From positions 1-53,711 of the forward strand of contig JBOGGN010000343.1 of the NCBI GenBank assembly GCA_050744165.1: 53,711 nt of DNA. The letters run 5' to 3'. The stretch is from JBOGGN01 sp050744165. GTDB taxonomy: Bacteria; Actinomycetota; Acidimicrobiia; Acidimicrobiales; Palsa-688. Below, piece after piece: positions 15,636 through 24,268 of this stretch. The notes beneath the pieces were generated by a model that saw only the letters and a program-made list of their open reading frames with translations, was not told the origin of the DNA and searched no databases. Positions within the stretch are counted from its first letter, which is position 1, and every line of letters begins with the position of its first letter. A program made the position numbers and the translations under genes.

Positions 15636-16831
15636 ACTTGCACGCCGCGGCCGAACAGGTTCCACACGTCAACCACCGGCTGGTGGGCATCGAGGTCGCG
15701 ATAGCAACGGTGCGGGGCGCCGATCACCAGGAGGTCGCAGCGGTCGAGGACGACATCGAGCGGCGTCAGATCGGGATCGTCCCGGACATAGGGATCAGTG
15801 CACAGCACTTCTTTGGCCTTAAACCGCAGGATGCGCTTCAGCTTGTAGCTAAGACTTGCCCGGATGTCGTCGGACTCGGCCTTGAACGACATTCCAAGGA
15901 TGCCGATGGTCCGGTCACCCAGTCCGTAGCGTTGTTCGATACGGTCGGCCAGATACAGCGGCAGGCCCTCGTTGATCATCATGGCGGCGTGGCCGAGGAC
16001 GAAATTGTTGTTGTTGAAGGCGGCCAGCTGCATGGTGTCCTTGAGCAGGCAGGGACCGGCCGCCAGGCCCGCGGACGGCAAATCGGCGGCCCGGGGATAA
16101 TCGAAGGCCAGCGCCGAACGTATTCGCTCGTAATCGAGGCCGTAGTTGTTGGCGATCATGTACAGCTGGTTGGCGACCGCGAACTTGAGGTAACGCCAGG
16201 TGTTGGTGAACAGCTTGGCCAACTCAGCTTCCTCGGGGGTGAGGCGCACGGTGTCGGCGGTCAGCTGGGCAAAGAGCTTTTCGGCCCGGCTTACCGCCTG
16301 GTCGTCTCGGCCGGAGACCAGTTGGGGCAGCCGGAACAGCTCGTCAAGGGCCCGGCCTTCGGCGATGCGCTCGGGGCAGAACACGACATCGACACCGGGG
16401 GCGCGCTTGGCTACCTCGCGCTCGACCATGGCCGTCACCCCGGGATAGACCGTCGAGCGCAGTACCAGCAGCTGGCCTGACCGGAGCCACGGGCACAAGT
16501 CGATCACCGCGCGCGGCACGACCTCGGGCGAGGGGTTGAGGTGCTCGTCGATGGGTGTCCCCACTACCACGACCACGTGCTCGGCCCGACTGACCAGGGA
16601 AGCGTCAGTGGACAACTCAAGGCCACCGTCGAGAGCTCGGACCAGAGCCTCCTCTGCTCCCGGTTCATCGAAGGGCATCTGCCCGCCGCGGACCTCGGCC
16701 ACCTTGGCCGGATCGATGTCGACTATCCCCACCGCCAACCCTCGGTCGGCGAAGGCCAACGCCAGCGGCAGACCGACATGGCCGCAACCGCCGACGACGG
16801 CCACGTCGAGGCCGAAGCCCGTGTCCCTCAT
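15632..16831 (-). CDS. UDP-sugar (UDP-glucose/UDP-ManNAc type) 6-dehydrogenase
   Basis: A 399-residue nucleotide-sugar dehydrogenase. The Rossmann motif VVGGCGHVGLPLA is at 12-24, FCPERIAEGRAL is near 151-162 and LAKLFTNTWRYLKFAVANQL near 204-223. The catalytic cysteine is Cys261 in AGPCLLKD. The enzyme oxidises a UDP-hexose to the UDP-uronic acid with two NAD, supplying acidic sugar to the glycan. CPERIAEG favours the UDP-HexNAc (WecC-like) branch, but the substrate is not certain. ATG 16831 lies seven bases after TAGCGT, suggesting a leaderless start divergent from the ABC exporter gene. Confidence 0.88.
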   Translation of the reverse strand: MRDTGFGLDVAVVGGCGHVGLPLALAFADRGLAVGIVDIDPAKVAEVRGGQMPFDEPGAEEALVRALDGGLELSTDASLVSRAEHVVVVVGTPIDEHLNPSPEVVPRAVIDLCPWLRSGQLLVLRSTVYPGVTAMVEREVAKRAPGVDVVFCPERIAEGRALDELFRLPQLVSGRDDQAVSRAEKLFAQLTADTVRLTPEEAELAKLFTNTWRYLKFAVANQLYMIANNYGLDYERIRSALAFDYPRAADLPSAGLAAGPCLLKDTMQLAAFNNNNFVLGHAAMMINEGLPLYLADRIEQRYGLGDRTIGILGMSFKAESDDIRASLSYKLKRILRFKAKEVLCTDPYVRDDPDLTPLDVVLDRCDLLVIGAPHRCYRDLDAHQPVVDVWNLFGRGVQV

Positions 16832-16844
16832 CCCGGCGACGCTA
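16832..16844 (-). promoter_or_regulatory. Candidate leaderless -10 element for sugar dehydrogenase gene
   Basis: TAGCGT on the minus strand (16839-16844), then seven bases, then ATG 16831. Confidence 0.4.
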
Positions 16845-16866
16845 CCGCGCCCGCCAAGGCGGCTGG

Positions 16867-16991
16867 TAGCCTCCGACTGTGTGGATGCCGCTCACCAGCC
16901 TTGCCCTAGCCAAGGCGACCTGATCCGAGCGACGGCGTCGCCAGCTCACAGCGAAGCTGGAGCGACGCCAGGGGTCCGCAGGCCACGCTGA
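16867..16991 (+). promoter_or_regulatory. Candidate promoter and leader ORF upstream of the wzt-like gene
   Basis: TAGCCT (16867-16872) lies six bases before GTG 16879, which opens a 14-codon ORF ending at 16923. It lies eight bases before GTG 16881, which opens a 36-codon ORF ending at 16991, one base before the ATG of the ATPase gene. Either could be a translated leader. Which one is used, if any, cannot be told. Confidence 0.35.
16934..16969 (+). promoter_or_regulatory. Hairpin in the leader of the wzt-like gene
   Basis: GGCGTCGCCAGCT (16934-16946) pairs with AGCTGG (16955-16960) and CGACGCC (16963-16969) through a two-base bulge, with an 8-base loop. It lies 24 bases before the ATPase start, inside the 36-codon leader ORF. 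Possible attenuator or translation-control element. Confidence 0.4.
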
Positions 16992-16992
16992 G

Positions 16993-18345
16993 ATGGCGCC
17001 GGCCATCGACGTCCGCAGCGTCTCCAAACACTTCCGCTTATACCACGAGCGCTATACCTCGTTCAAGGAGCGGGCGCTGCATTTGGGTCACGTCCCCTAC
17101 GACGACTTCTTGGCGTTGGATGACGTCAGCTTCGAGGTCGAGCAAGGCGAGACCTTCGGGCTGTTGGGGCACAACGGGTCGGGCAAATCCACTCTGCTCA
17201 AGTGCATTACCGGGATACTGCGCCCGACGGAGGGCGAGATCCGCACCCGGGGCCGGGTTGCCGCTCTCCTGGAGCTGGGCGCCGGCTTCCACCCCGATCT
17301 GACCGGGCGTGAGAACGTCTATTTGAACGCTTCGCTCCTCGGTATGTCCAACCGCCAGATCGATCAGCGCTTTGACGAGATCGTGGCGTTCGCCGAGTTG
17401 GAGCCGTTCATTGACAACCAGGTGAAGTACTACTCGTCGGGCATGTATGTCCGACTCGGCTTCGCGGTTGCGGTGCACATGGACCCCGAGATCCTGATTG
17501 TTGATGAGGTTCTCTCCGTCGGCGACGAGCTGTTCCAGCGCAAGTGCCTCGATCGCGTCCGCCAGTTCCAGCGTGAAGGCCGGACCATCATGTTGGTGAC
17601 CCACGCCTCCGACATGGTGCGCCAGATCTGCCGCCGGGCGGCGGTGCTCGATCAGGGCCGCTTGGTCGAGGTGGGCACACCCGGCGAGGCGATCCGGTCG
17701 TTCCGAGAGCACCTCCTCCAGCGCCAAGCCGACACCGACGCGGCTCGGGTGGCAGCAGAGCTGGGGGCGCAGTTGGCCGCGGCCGACGGTGAAGGTGGCA
17801 GTGACAATGCTGGCGAGGAGACCGCAGCGGAGGACGGCCGTCCCGCCAAGCACGCCACCAAGTCCACCGCAGTCGAGATTACGGGGGTCCAGATCGAGTA
17901 CCCGGCCGATCCTTCGAGGCACTACCTCTTCCCGGGTGAGCCGATGACGCTGCGTATCGGCTACTACGCCCGGGAACGGGTGGCGGACCTGATCGCCGGG
18001 GTGGCCGCGTACGGCGATGACGGCAAGCTTCTGTTCGCGGCCAACAACATCTGGTATCCGGTCGAGCCCGAGGTCTACGAGGGGCCCGGGGAGTTCGTCT
18101 TCGAGTTCCCGAGCGTGCCCCTGCTCGACGGCACCTATTCGGTGACCATCGGGCTGACGACCGCCGACGAGGGCACCGTGTACGACTGGCACGAGTTGAA
18201 GTACCGATTTGAAGTGATGAACCCGTGGCGAGCCTCAGGACTGGTCCACATGCCCCCCAAGATCACGGTGCACACCAGCTCCTCCGTCTCCACGGCATCA
18301 GCCTCCGCCCCCCTACCGGCCCCGCGTGACCCATCGCACTTGTAG
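16993..18345 (+). CDS. wzt: Polysaccharide ABC exporter ATP-binding protein (Wzt-like) with C-terminal carbohydrate-binding domain
   Basis: A 450-residue protein. Walker A GHNGSGKS is at 59-66, the signature is YYSSGM and Walker B is ILIVDEVLSVGD. The preceding LELGAGFHPDLTGRENVYLN is specific to polysaccharide exporters. Residues 240-285 are an acidic linker. Residues 290-420 form a Wzt-C-type beta-sandwich (VEITGVQIEY...FEFPSVPLLDGTYSVTIGL), which in O-antigen systems recognises the finished glycan before export. Its permease partner is encoded at 24265, after two large glycan-modifying genes. The tail is low-complexity Ser/Ala/Pro. The start is ATG 16993, just after a leader ORF stop. Confidence 0.88.
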   Translation: MAPAIDVRSVSKHFRLYHERYTSFKERALHLGHVPYDDFLALDDVSFEVEQGETFGLLGHNGSGKSTLLKCITGILRPTEGEIRTRGRVAALLELGAGFHPDLTGRENVYLNASLLGMSNRQIDQRFDEIVAFAELEPFIDNQVKYYSSGMYVRLGFAVAVHMDPEILIVDEVLSVGDELFQRKCLDRVRQFQREGRTIMLVTHASDMVRQICRRAAVLDQGRLVEVGTPGEAIRSFREHLLQRQADTDAARVAAELGAQLAAADGEGGSDNAGEETAAEDGRPAKHATKSTAVEITGVQIEYPADPSRHYLFPGEPMTLRIGYYARERVADLIAGVAAYGDDGKLLFAANNIWYPVEPEVYEGPGEFVFEFPSVPLLDGTYSVTIGLTTADEGTVYDWHELKYRFEVMNPWRASGLVHMPPKITVHTSSSVSTASASAPLPAPRDPSHL

Positions 18346-18394
18346 GTTGCCATCCCACTTGGAGGTCGCCGTTCTATCTGTAGGTTGTCCGTGG
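18337..18394 (+). repeat. Three degenerate direct repeats of about 20 bases
   Basis: CACTTGTAGGTTGCCATCC, CACTTGGAGGTCGCCGTTC and TCTGTAGGTTGTCC follow each other. They straddle the 3' end of the ATPase gene and run into the candidate promoter TAGGTT. Identity is partial, so common origin is likely but not certain. Confidence 0.45.
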
Positions 18395-18432
18395 TGACCA
18401 GCCTGACAGGCCGCCCGAAGGGGCAGCGGTGA
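18381..18432 (+). promoter_or_regulatory. Candidate leaderless promoter with coupled 12-codon mini-ORF
   Basis: TAGGTT (18381-18386) is followed after seven bases by GTG 18394 (a GTG at 18391 is in the same frame). The ORF encodes VTSLTGRPKGQR and its TGA overlaps the GTG of the next gene as GTGA. Same arrangement as at 5559 and 31938. Confidence 0.4.
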
Positions 18433-20612
18433 AGTACGACACCGAGATCAACCCCGCCGAGGCCAACACCAGCCATGCGCTCATGCTGGAGCTCGTCGGC
18501 AACGACAAGCGGGTCCTGGACGTGGGCTGCGCGACCGGCTACCTAGCCCGCGCCCTGATCGCCCAGGGGTGCACCGTCTCGGGTGTCGAGGTGGACCCCG
18601 CGGCCGCCGAGGAGGCCCGCCCGGTGCTGAAGGAGCTGGTGGTGGGCGACCTGGAGACGCTCGAACTTGGCCAGGCCTTTGACCCTGGTGCCTTTGACGT
18701 GGTGGTGTTCGGCGACGTCCTCGAGCACCTGAGCGATCCCCTGTCCGTGCTTCGATCGAGCCTGGCGTTGCTGGTCGACGACGGCTTCGTCGTCGTCTCG
18801 ATCCCCAACGTGGCCCACGGTGCCGTGCGCCTGTCACTCTTGAACGGGAAGTTCGACTACAGCGACCGAGGGCTGCTCGACTCGACCCACGTTCGATTCT
18901 TCACCCGGACGACGGTGGAGGCTCTGTTCTCGGACGCCGGCCTGGTGCCGGTCGACTTCCGGCGGACGACGGCGGACTTCTTCGACACCGAGATTCCCGT
19001 GGCCCGCGACGAGGTGCCCCCCGGTGTCCTCGCCCGGCTCAATCACGACCCCGAAGGTCGGACCTACCAGTTCGTCGTCAAGGCCATTCCTGTCGACAGC
19101 TCTCCCGGCCTGCGTCGGATGTACGAGGAGAACGCGGCCCAGAAGGCGGTCATCGCCCGGCTCCGACGCACCGTCAATGCTCTCTCCGGCCAGGCCGCGG
19201 CACCGGCCGCCCAGGTCGGAGTTTGGGGCCACTTTGGCCTCGAAGACATTCGCTCGGCCCTGCTGCCGAGGATTCTGCGGACCGAGTTGGGCCGGCGGTT
19301 GCCCGGCTCGACGATCCGCTGCTTCGCGCCGGTGACCGCCCAGTTGCGCGTCGACAGCGGCCAGGTCGTCGAACCGCTCGGGCCGTGGGACGAGGCCCGC
19401 TCCGCCCAGTTGGCGGCCGAGTTGGACGCCGTGGTCGTCACCGGCTGCTTGGGGGTGCCTCCCTCCGCATACCCCTGGGACGAACAACCCGAGCGCCTGG
19501 TACGGCTGGACACAGCCTTGGCCCAGGGGCTCGGCCCCGACGCCGAGACGTCGTGTCCGGTGCTGTACCTGGGCGTCGACACGGTGGCCCACTCGCAGCC
19601 CGACATCGCCGCCATTCGCCGCTCGGTGCTCCAGCACCGATACGTTGCCGCGTCCGATCCCCATCTGATCGGGGATGATTCCGACCCGGGGCCCGACGGG
19701 GGCGCACTCATCCCGGACCTTCTGTTCCTGGTGGGCCGGCTGTTCTCCCCGGATCTGCTCCGCCACCGGGGCACCTACCTGCGACTCATGAAGTGGTTCC
19801 CACCCTTCGGGCGGGTGATCGTGGTCCAAGGTGACCGTCGAATCGGCGACAGCATCCCCGCCGTCGCCCAGGCACTGAACGCGCTCTCGGCCGAGCTCGA
19901 TGCTCGCTGCGCCGTCGTCGAGTCGAAACTGGTCGATGACGACGCCAGCTTCGCCAACGATTTGGTCGGCCTTCTCCAGCCACCGGCGACACCAATACCT
20001 ATCGATGCCGGGGTCGTCGACATGATCGCCGCGGTCGCCTGCGCCGATGCCGTGGTCACCAGCTCGCCCAGCCTGATGACCCTGGCGCTCGCCTTCGGAC
20101 GGCCCTGCGCGGGCCTCGACCTGGCCGACGATCACCGCTTCGACGCTGTCGTCCGAGCTGCCGGGGTGCGTGATGCGGTCGTCCGGGCACCGGGGGACAT
20201 CGCCGCCACGCTGGCCCAGGCTCCGAGCGCCGCGGTGGCGGCGGCCGCGCAGCAGCGGATCGAGGCCGAGCTCGACCGCCGGATCGACGAGGTGGCGGCA
20301 CTGGTCGAGGAGGCGGCCGCCGAGCGGCGCCGCGCCGAGGAGCCTCCCATCGCCACCGCCTCCTTGCCCGGTCGCCTGGCCGCATTGGAGGGGGCCTACG
20401 CCGGTCTCCAGGAGCGGATGGCTGCCGAGCGGCTGGCCTTCGCCGACCACGCCGAAGCATTCCGGCGCCAAGCGGAGGAAAACCTGGAACGGGCAAAAGC
20501 CGCTCAGGCAGAGGCCGAGGCCCGGCTGACGGCGCTGATGGCCACCCGCACGATGAAGGTCATCGGACCGGCCCGCGACTTCTACGGACGGGTCCGCGCT
20601 CGCAGCCAGTGA
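18429..20612 (+). CDS. Methyltransferase / polysaccharide pyruvyltransferase-like fusion with C-terminal coiled coil
   Basis: A 727-residue protein. Residues 1-215 are a class I methyltransferase (RVLDVGCATGYLARAL near 28-43, then FDVVVFGDVLEHLSDP). Residues about 250-600 resemble the polysaccharide pyruvyltransferase family: VGVWGHFGLEDIRSALLPRI at the start and CADAVVTSSPSLMTLALAFG near the end. Residues 615-710 are Glu/Ala-rich and predicted coiled coil. It probably decorates or caps the glycan that the Wzt C-terminal domain recognises, since terminal methylation stops chain growth in some ABC-type O-antigen systems. The start is GTG; the stop overlaps the next GTG (GTGA). Confidence 0.75.
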   Translation: MKYDTEINPAEANTSHALMLELVGNDKRVLDVGCATGYLARALIAQGCTVSGVEVDPAAAEEARPVLKELVVGDLETLELGQAFDPGAFDVVVFGDVLEHLSDPLSVLRSSLALLVDDGFVVVSIPNVAHGAVRLSLLNGKFDYSDRGLLDSTHVRFFTRTTVEALFSDAGLVPVDFRRTTADFFDTEIPVARDEVPPGVLARLNHDPEGRTYQFVVKAIPVDSSPGLRRMYEENAAQKAVIARLRRTVNALSGQAAAPAAQVGVWGHFGLEDIRSALLPRILRTELGRRLPGSTIRCFAPVTAQLRVDSGQVVEPLGPWDEARSAQLAAELDAVVVTGCLGVPPSAYPWDEQPERLVRLDTALAQGLGPDAETSCPVLYLGVDTVAHSQPDIAAIRRSVLQHRYVAASDPHLIGDDSDPGPDGGALIPDLLFLVGRLFSPDLLRHRGTYLRLMKWFPPFGRVIVVQGDRRIGDSIPAVAQALNALSAELDARCAVVESKLVDDDASFANDLVGLLQPPATPIPIDAGVVDMIAAVACADAVVTSSPSLMTLALAFGRPCAGLDLADDHRFDAVVRAAGVRDAVVRAPGDIAATLAQAPSAAVAAAAQQRIEAELDRRIDEVAALVEEAAAERRRAEEPPIATASLPGRLAALEGAYAGLQERMAAERLAFADHAEAFRRQAEENLERAKAAQAEAEARLTALMATRTMKVIGPARDFYGRVRARSQ

Positions 20613-23600
20613 CACCGGGTGGAGACACCGCCCCGCGGGGCGTAGGAAAAGAGGACGGCAAGTCGCCCTTGGCGCCTGTCCTGAGGCCAGGGCGATGCTT
20701 CGATCCTCGGGCCGAGACCCAAACGCGGGAATCCGACCGTCCTGCTGGGTTCAACTCGCTGCCCCTCGGTGCCGCCCTCATGCGCACTGCCGACATCTCG
20801 ATGGGTCCCGCCATCGTGGTGCTGGCCGCCGGCGCCGGCACCGACGCCTCCACCGGCCCCGACGCCTCCACCGGCCCCGACGCCTCCACCGCCACCGACG
20901 CCGCCATCGGCACCGTCGGGGCCGCCGCCGAGTTGCTCGACGCCGATGCCGACATCGCCGCCGTCGTGCCGGTGGTCCTTGGCGCCGACGGGGCGCTTTG
21001 CGAGGCGGGGGCGGTGCGCGACGCAGCGGGAGGCCTGCGGTCCCGGGGCGAGGGCGACTCACCGCGGCGTTCGGAGTACCGGGTGGTGCGGGCCGTCGCG
21101 GGCACTCGATTCGGCAACTTCGCGGTGCGCCGTTCGTTGGTCTCAGACCTCGTTGTGGACCCGGCCGTCGATGATGCCGCCGTGCTGGCCACGACAGTTC
21201 TCGGCCAACTCGAGCGTCTCGGCCACCGCATTGTGGTGGACCCGTCCTGGCGGGTGACCTTCCACGAGGCCGCCGACCGCGCCAGCGCCGCCGGCCCGGA
21301 CCCCGCCCTCTCCATGGCCGCCTCGTGCTGGCGCCACGAAGAAACAGGCGGGACCTTGGTGGTGTGTGCCGATCTGAGCGGGCAGCCCACCCCGTGGTCC
21401 GACGGCGGGCTTAACGAGCTGATCGACTCCCTGGCAGGGACCTTCGACAGCGGCCCCATCGCCGTCGCGTGCAGCGAAACCCTCACCAACGCCGTCGCCG
21501 CGGCCCGGCTGCGGGCGTGCGGCGTCGACGTGGAGACCGGTCCCGCGGACTGGCGCGCCTGGTTCGCCCGGCGCGCCTACCGCTTCGCGCGAGTGATCGT
21601 CACCGACGGCGGCCTGGCCTCTGGTTTGGCGGGGCCGGCGCTGGCCAGCCAGCCGCAGGCCGCCAAGGTGCTCTGGACCAACGCGCTCCCTGACCAGATG
21701 ATCGCATCCGGGCTGCCGCTGACACCCCATCGCGAACGCGACGGTCACCAGCACGCCATCGACACCGCTGCCGTCCGGACATCGGAGCTGCTCCGGGATT
21801 TTGATCGCGTCTGGGCGGGCACCCCGATGGCGCTGCGGCGAGCCGGTCGATCCACCATGGAGGAGCCGGTGCTCTTGCCCCGCCCGGTCCAACCCGATCC
21901 CGGGTTTGGCCGCGGGTTCGATCAGCGATGGGGCCTGGCGGTGCTGGCTGGCCCGGGGGCTGATGTGGTTGCCGGCCACGAGGACGCGGCGGCGCTCGCC
22001 GTCGAGGTGATTTTCCCCCGCCTGCTCACCCACGGGCCTGACTTGACACTGGCCCTCGTTGCCGACCGGCCGTCTCCCGGGTTGGTCCGCCTGGCCGCCC
22101 GGCCTGGCGTCGAGCTTGTCGAGGCCGGAGACGACGGCGGCGTCGGTGCGTTCGCCAGGGCACGGGTGGTCCTCGCCCCCTACCGGTCCGGTCTCGGTGC
22201 CGGCGCCGTCTTGTGGGCGGCCCTCTGCGCCGGGACGCCGGTCGTCACCACCTCTTTTGCCGCTCCCGGTCTGTCCCGAGGGGACGGGGCAACTCCGGTC
22301 ATCCGTGACGATTGCCTCGATATGGTCGACGCCGCCTGGCAGCTCCACCATGATGCGGCCCGGTGGCAGGCGCAGCGAGTCGCTCTCTCGGCGCTGACGG
22401 GCGACCTCTATGGTTGCTCCTCGTTCGAGGCGCGCCTTGGTAGCGCCCTCAGGGAACTCGGCGTGCGAGCCCGGCCGGCTGCCGATACCCGGCGGGCTGC
22501 CGCCCTTTTCAAGCCCGCTGCCCAAAAAGCCGCGGGCGTGGCGCCCCCCGCCGGCGTGCCGTGGCGCGCTGGGAGACCGGCTCTGCGCCCCGCCGACCGC
22601 CCTGGCCGTGTCCCCCCGTCGGTACCCGAGCGCATCGACGAGGTGGATGGCTACCGCCTGTGGTGTCGCACCCGAGGCCCGACACCGGCGGCCCTGTCCG
22701 ACATCGCCGCCGAGGTGGCCGCCCTGAAGTTCCGGCCGACCATCTCGGTCGTGACACCGGTCTACAACACCGACGCCGACGTCCTCGAAGCTGCCATCGA
22801 CTCGGTCCTCCACCAGCTTTACGGCAACTGGGAGCTGTGCCTGGCCGACGACAACTCGACGCGCGCCGAGACCAAGGCCGTCCTCGCCCGGGCCGCCCGC
22901 CACCCCAAGGTGCGCCTGGTCACCCTGGCGGGCCAGTCGGGCATCGCGGGTGCCTCCAACGCCGGCGTGGCCCTCGCCAGCGGCGACTACGTCACCTTCT
23001 TGGACCACGACGACGTGCTGAAGCCGCACGCCCTGGCCCAGGTCGCCCGGTGGCTCAACGCCGACCCGAGCCTCGACGTCCTCTACTCCGACGAGGACAA
23101 GCTCGACCAGGCGGGGCAGCTGTGTTCACCCTTCTTCAAGCCCGACTGGTCCCCCAACCTGCTTTCGTCGACCAACTACGTCTGCCACCTGCTGGTGGTC
23201 CGCAAGTCGCTGCTCGACAAGGTCGGCGGCTTCCGCAGCGGCTTCGACGGGAGCCAGGACCATGACCTGGTGCTGCGGCTGGTGGAGGCGACCGATCGGA
23301 TCAGCCACATCCCCGAGCCGCTGTACAGCTGGCGGATGGTGCCGGGGTCGGCGGCGGCAGTGCCCGACGCCAAGCCCTACGCCTTCGAGGCGGCCAAGTT
23401 GGCGCTCGGCGAGGCCTTGGCCCGCCGCGGCCAGACCGGCACCGTCGGCGACGGCGCCATCACCGGCGTCTACCGCACCCGTTACGCCATCCCCGGCACC
23501 CCCCGCGTCGCCGTCATCATCCCCACCCGGGACCGGGCCGAGCTGCTCAAGCGCTGCATCACCAGCATCCGCCAGAAGACGACCTACGCCAACTACGAGA

Positions 23601-24268
23601 TCGTCGTTATCGACAACGAGAGTCGGGATCCGGCCACGCTGGCGTACCTGGCGACGGCACCCGACCGGGTGGTTCGCTACCCGGCGGTGTTCAACTACGC
23701 CCGCATGCTCAACCTGGCGGCCGTGGTCGTGGAGTGCGACGCCTTCCTGTTCCTCAACAACGACACCGAGGTGATCGACGGTGACTGGATCGAGGCGCTC
23801 CTCGAGCACGGCATGCGTCCCGAAGTGGGCGCCGTGGGTTGCCGCCTGTACCTGGCCGACGGCCGGCCCCAGCACGAGGGGATCATTGTGGGCGCCATGG
23901 GGACCGCCACCAATGTGGACCACCGGGGCTTCTGGGGCCTCGGCGAGATGACGCGAGACTGCTCGGCGGTGACCGGCGCCTGCACCATGATCCGCCCGAG
24001 CGTGTACCGGGCCGTCGGGGGCAACGACGAACGGATGCGGGTGGCCTACAACGATGTCGACATCTGCCTGCGCATCCGCCAGGCCGGCTACCAAGTGGTG
24101 TATACGCCCTACGCCCGCCTCGTCCATGTGGAAGGGGCCAGCCGGGCCGGCTACGAACATGCCGAGGACCCTGGGACCTTCCAGGCCCGCTGGCGCCAGG
24201 ACGACGAGCGCGATCCCTATTACAACCTCAACTTTGACCGCCACCACCTGTTCCGGCTGGCATTGTGA
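20609..24268 (+). CDS. Large multidomain glycosyltransferase (GT4-like plus two GT2 domains)
   Basis: Up to 1219 residues. A central GT4-like region (about 430-620) ends in a typical ALCAGTPVVTTSFAAPGL segment. A first GT2 domain starts near 708 (PTISVVTPVYNTDADVLEAA, then LDHDDVL with the DXD metal site). A second starts near 965 (VAVIIPTRDRAELLKRC, then LFLNNDTEVIDGDW). It would add several linkages to the exported glycan in the cytoplasm. GTG 20609 overlaps the upstream stop, but the first 57 residues look non-coding in composition. ATG 20780 is a credible alternative start. A DAST-type repeat follows that ATG. The stop overlaps the permease gene (GTGA). Confidence 0.82.
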   Translation: MTPGGDTAPRGVGKEDGKSPLAPVLRPGRCFDPRAETQTRESDRPAGFNSLPLGAALMRTADISMGPAIVVLAAGAGTDASTGPDASTGPDASTATDAAIGTVGAAAELLDADADIAAVVPVVLGADGALCEAGAVRDAAGGLRSRGEGDSPRRSEYRVVRAVAGTRFGNFAVRRSLVSDLVVDPAVDDAAVLATTVLGQLERLGHRIVVDPSWRVTFHEAADRASAAGPDPALSMAASCWRHEETGGTLVVCADLSGQPTPWSDGGLNELIDSLAGTFDSGPIAVACSETLTNAVAAARLRACGVDVETGPADWRAWFARRAYRFARVIVTDGGLASGLAGPALASQPQAAKVLWTNALPDQMIASGLPLTPHRERDGHQHAIDTAAVRTSELLRDFDRVWAGTPMALRRAGRSTMEEPVLLPRPVQPDPGFGRGFDQRWGLAVLAGPGADVVAGHEDAAALAVEVIFPRLLTHGPDLTLALVADRPSPGLVRLAARPGVELVEAGDDGGVGAFARARVVLAPYRSGLGAGAVLWAALCAGTPVVTTSFAAPGLSRGDGATPVIRDDCLDMVDAAWQLHHDAARWQAQRVALSALTGDLYGCSSFEARLGSALRELGVRARPAADTRRAAALFKPAAQKAAGVAPPAGVPWRAGRPALRPADRPGRVPPSVPERIDEVDGYRLWCRTRGPTPAALSDIAAEVAALKFRPTISVVTPVYNTDADVLEAAIDSVLHQLYGNWELCLADDNSTRAETKAVLARAARHPKVRLVTLAGQSGIAGASNAGVALASGDYVTFLDHDDVLKPHALAQVARWLNADPSLDVLYSDEDKLDQAGQLCSPFFKPDWSPNLLSSTNYVCHLLVVRKSLLDKVGGFRSGFDGSQDHDLVLRLVEATDRISHIPEPLYSWRMVPGSAAAVPDAKPYAFEAAKLALGEALARRGQTGTVGDGAITGVYRTRYAIPGTPRVAVIIPTRDRAELLKRCITSIRQKTTYANYEIVVIDNESRDPATLAYLATAPDRVVRYPAVFNYARMLNLAAVVVECDAFLFLNNDTEVIDGDWIEALLEHGMRPEVGAVGCRLYLADGRPQHEGIIVGAMGTATNVDHRGFWGLGEMTRDCSAVTGACTMIRPSVYRAVGGNDERMRVAYNDVDICLRIRQAGYQVVYTPYARLVHVEGASRAGYEHAEDPGTFQARWRQDDERDPYYNLNFDRHHLFRLAL
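20843..20896 (+). repeat. 18-base coding tandem repeat, three copies
   Basis: GACGCCTCCACCGGCCCC occurs at 20843-20860 and 20861-20878, with a variant at 20879-20896. It encodes a DASTGP-type peptide repeat in the N-terminal part of the glycosyltransferase. Confidence 0.85.

Noticed and set aside
16832..16992. A tRNA or riboswitch in the divergent gap
   Set aside because: Only one bulged hairpin is present. No cloverleaf or known riboswitch core could be traced.
20843..20896. Mobile element or CRISPR from the 18-base repeat
   Set aside because: It is an in-frame coding repeat with no spacers.
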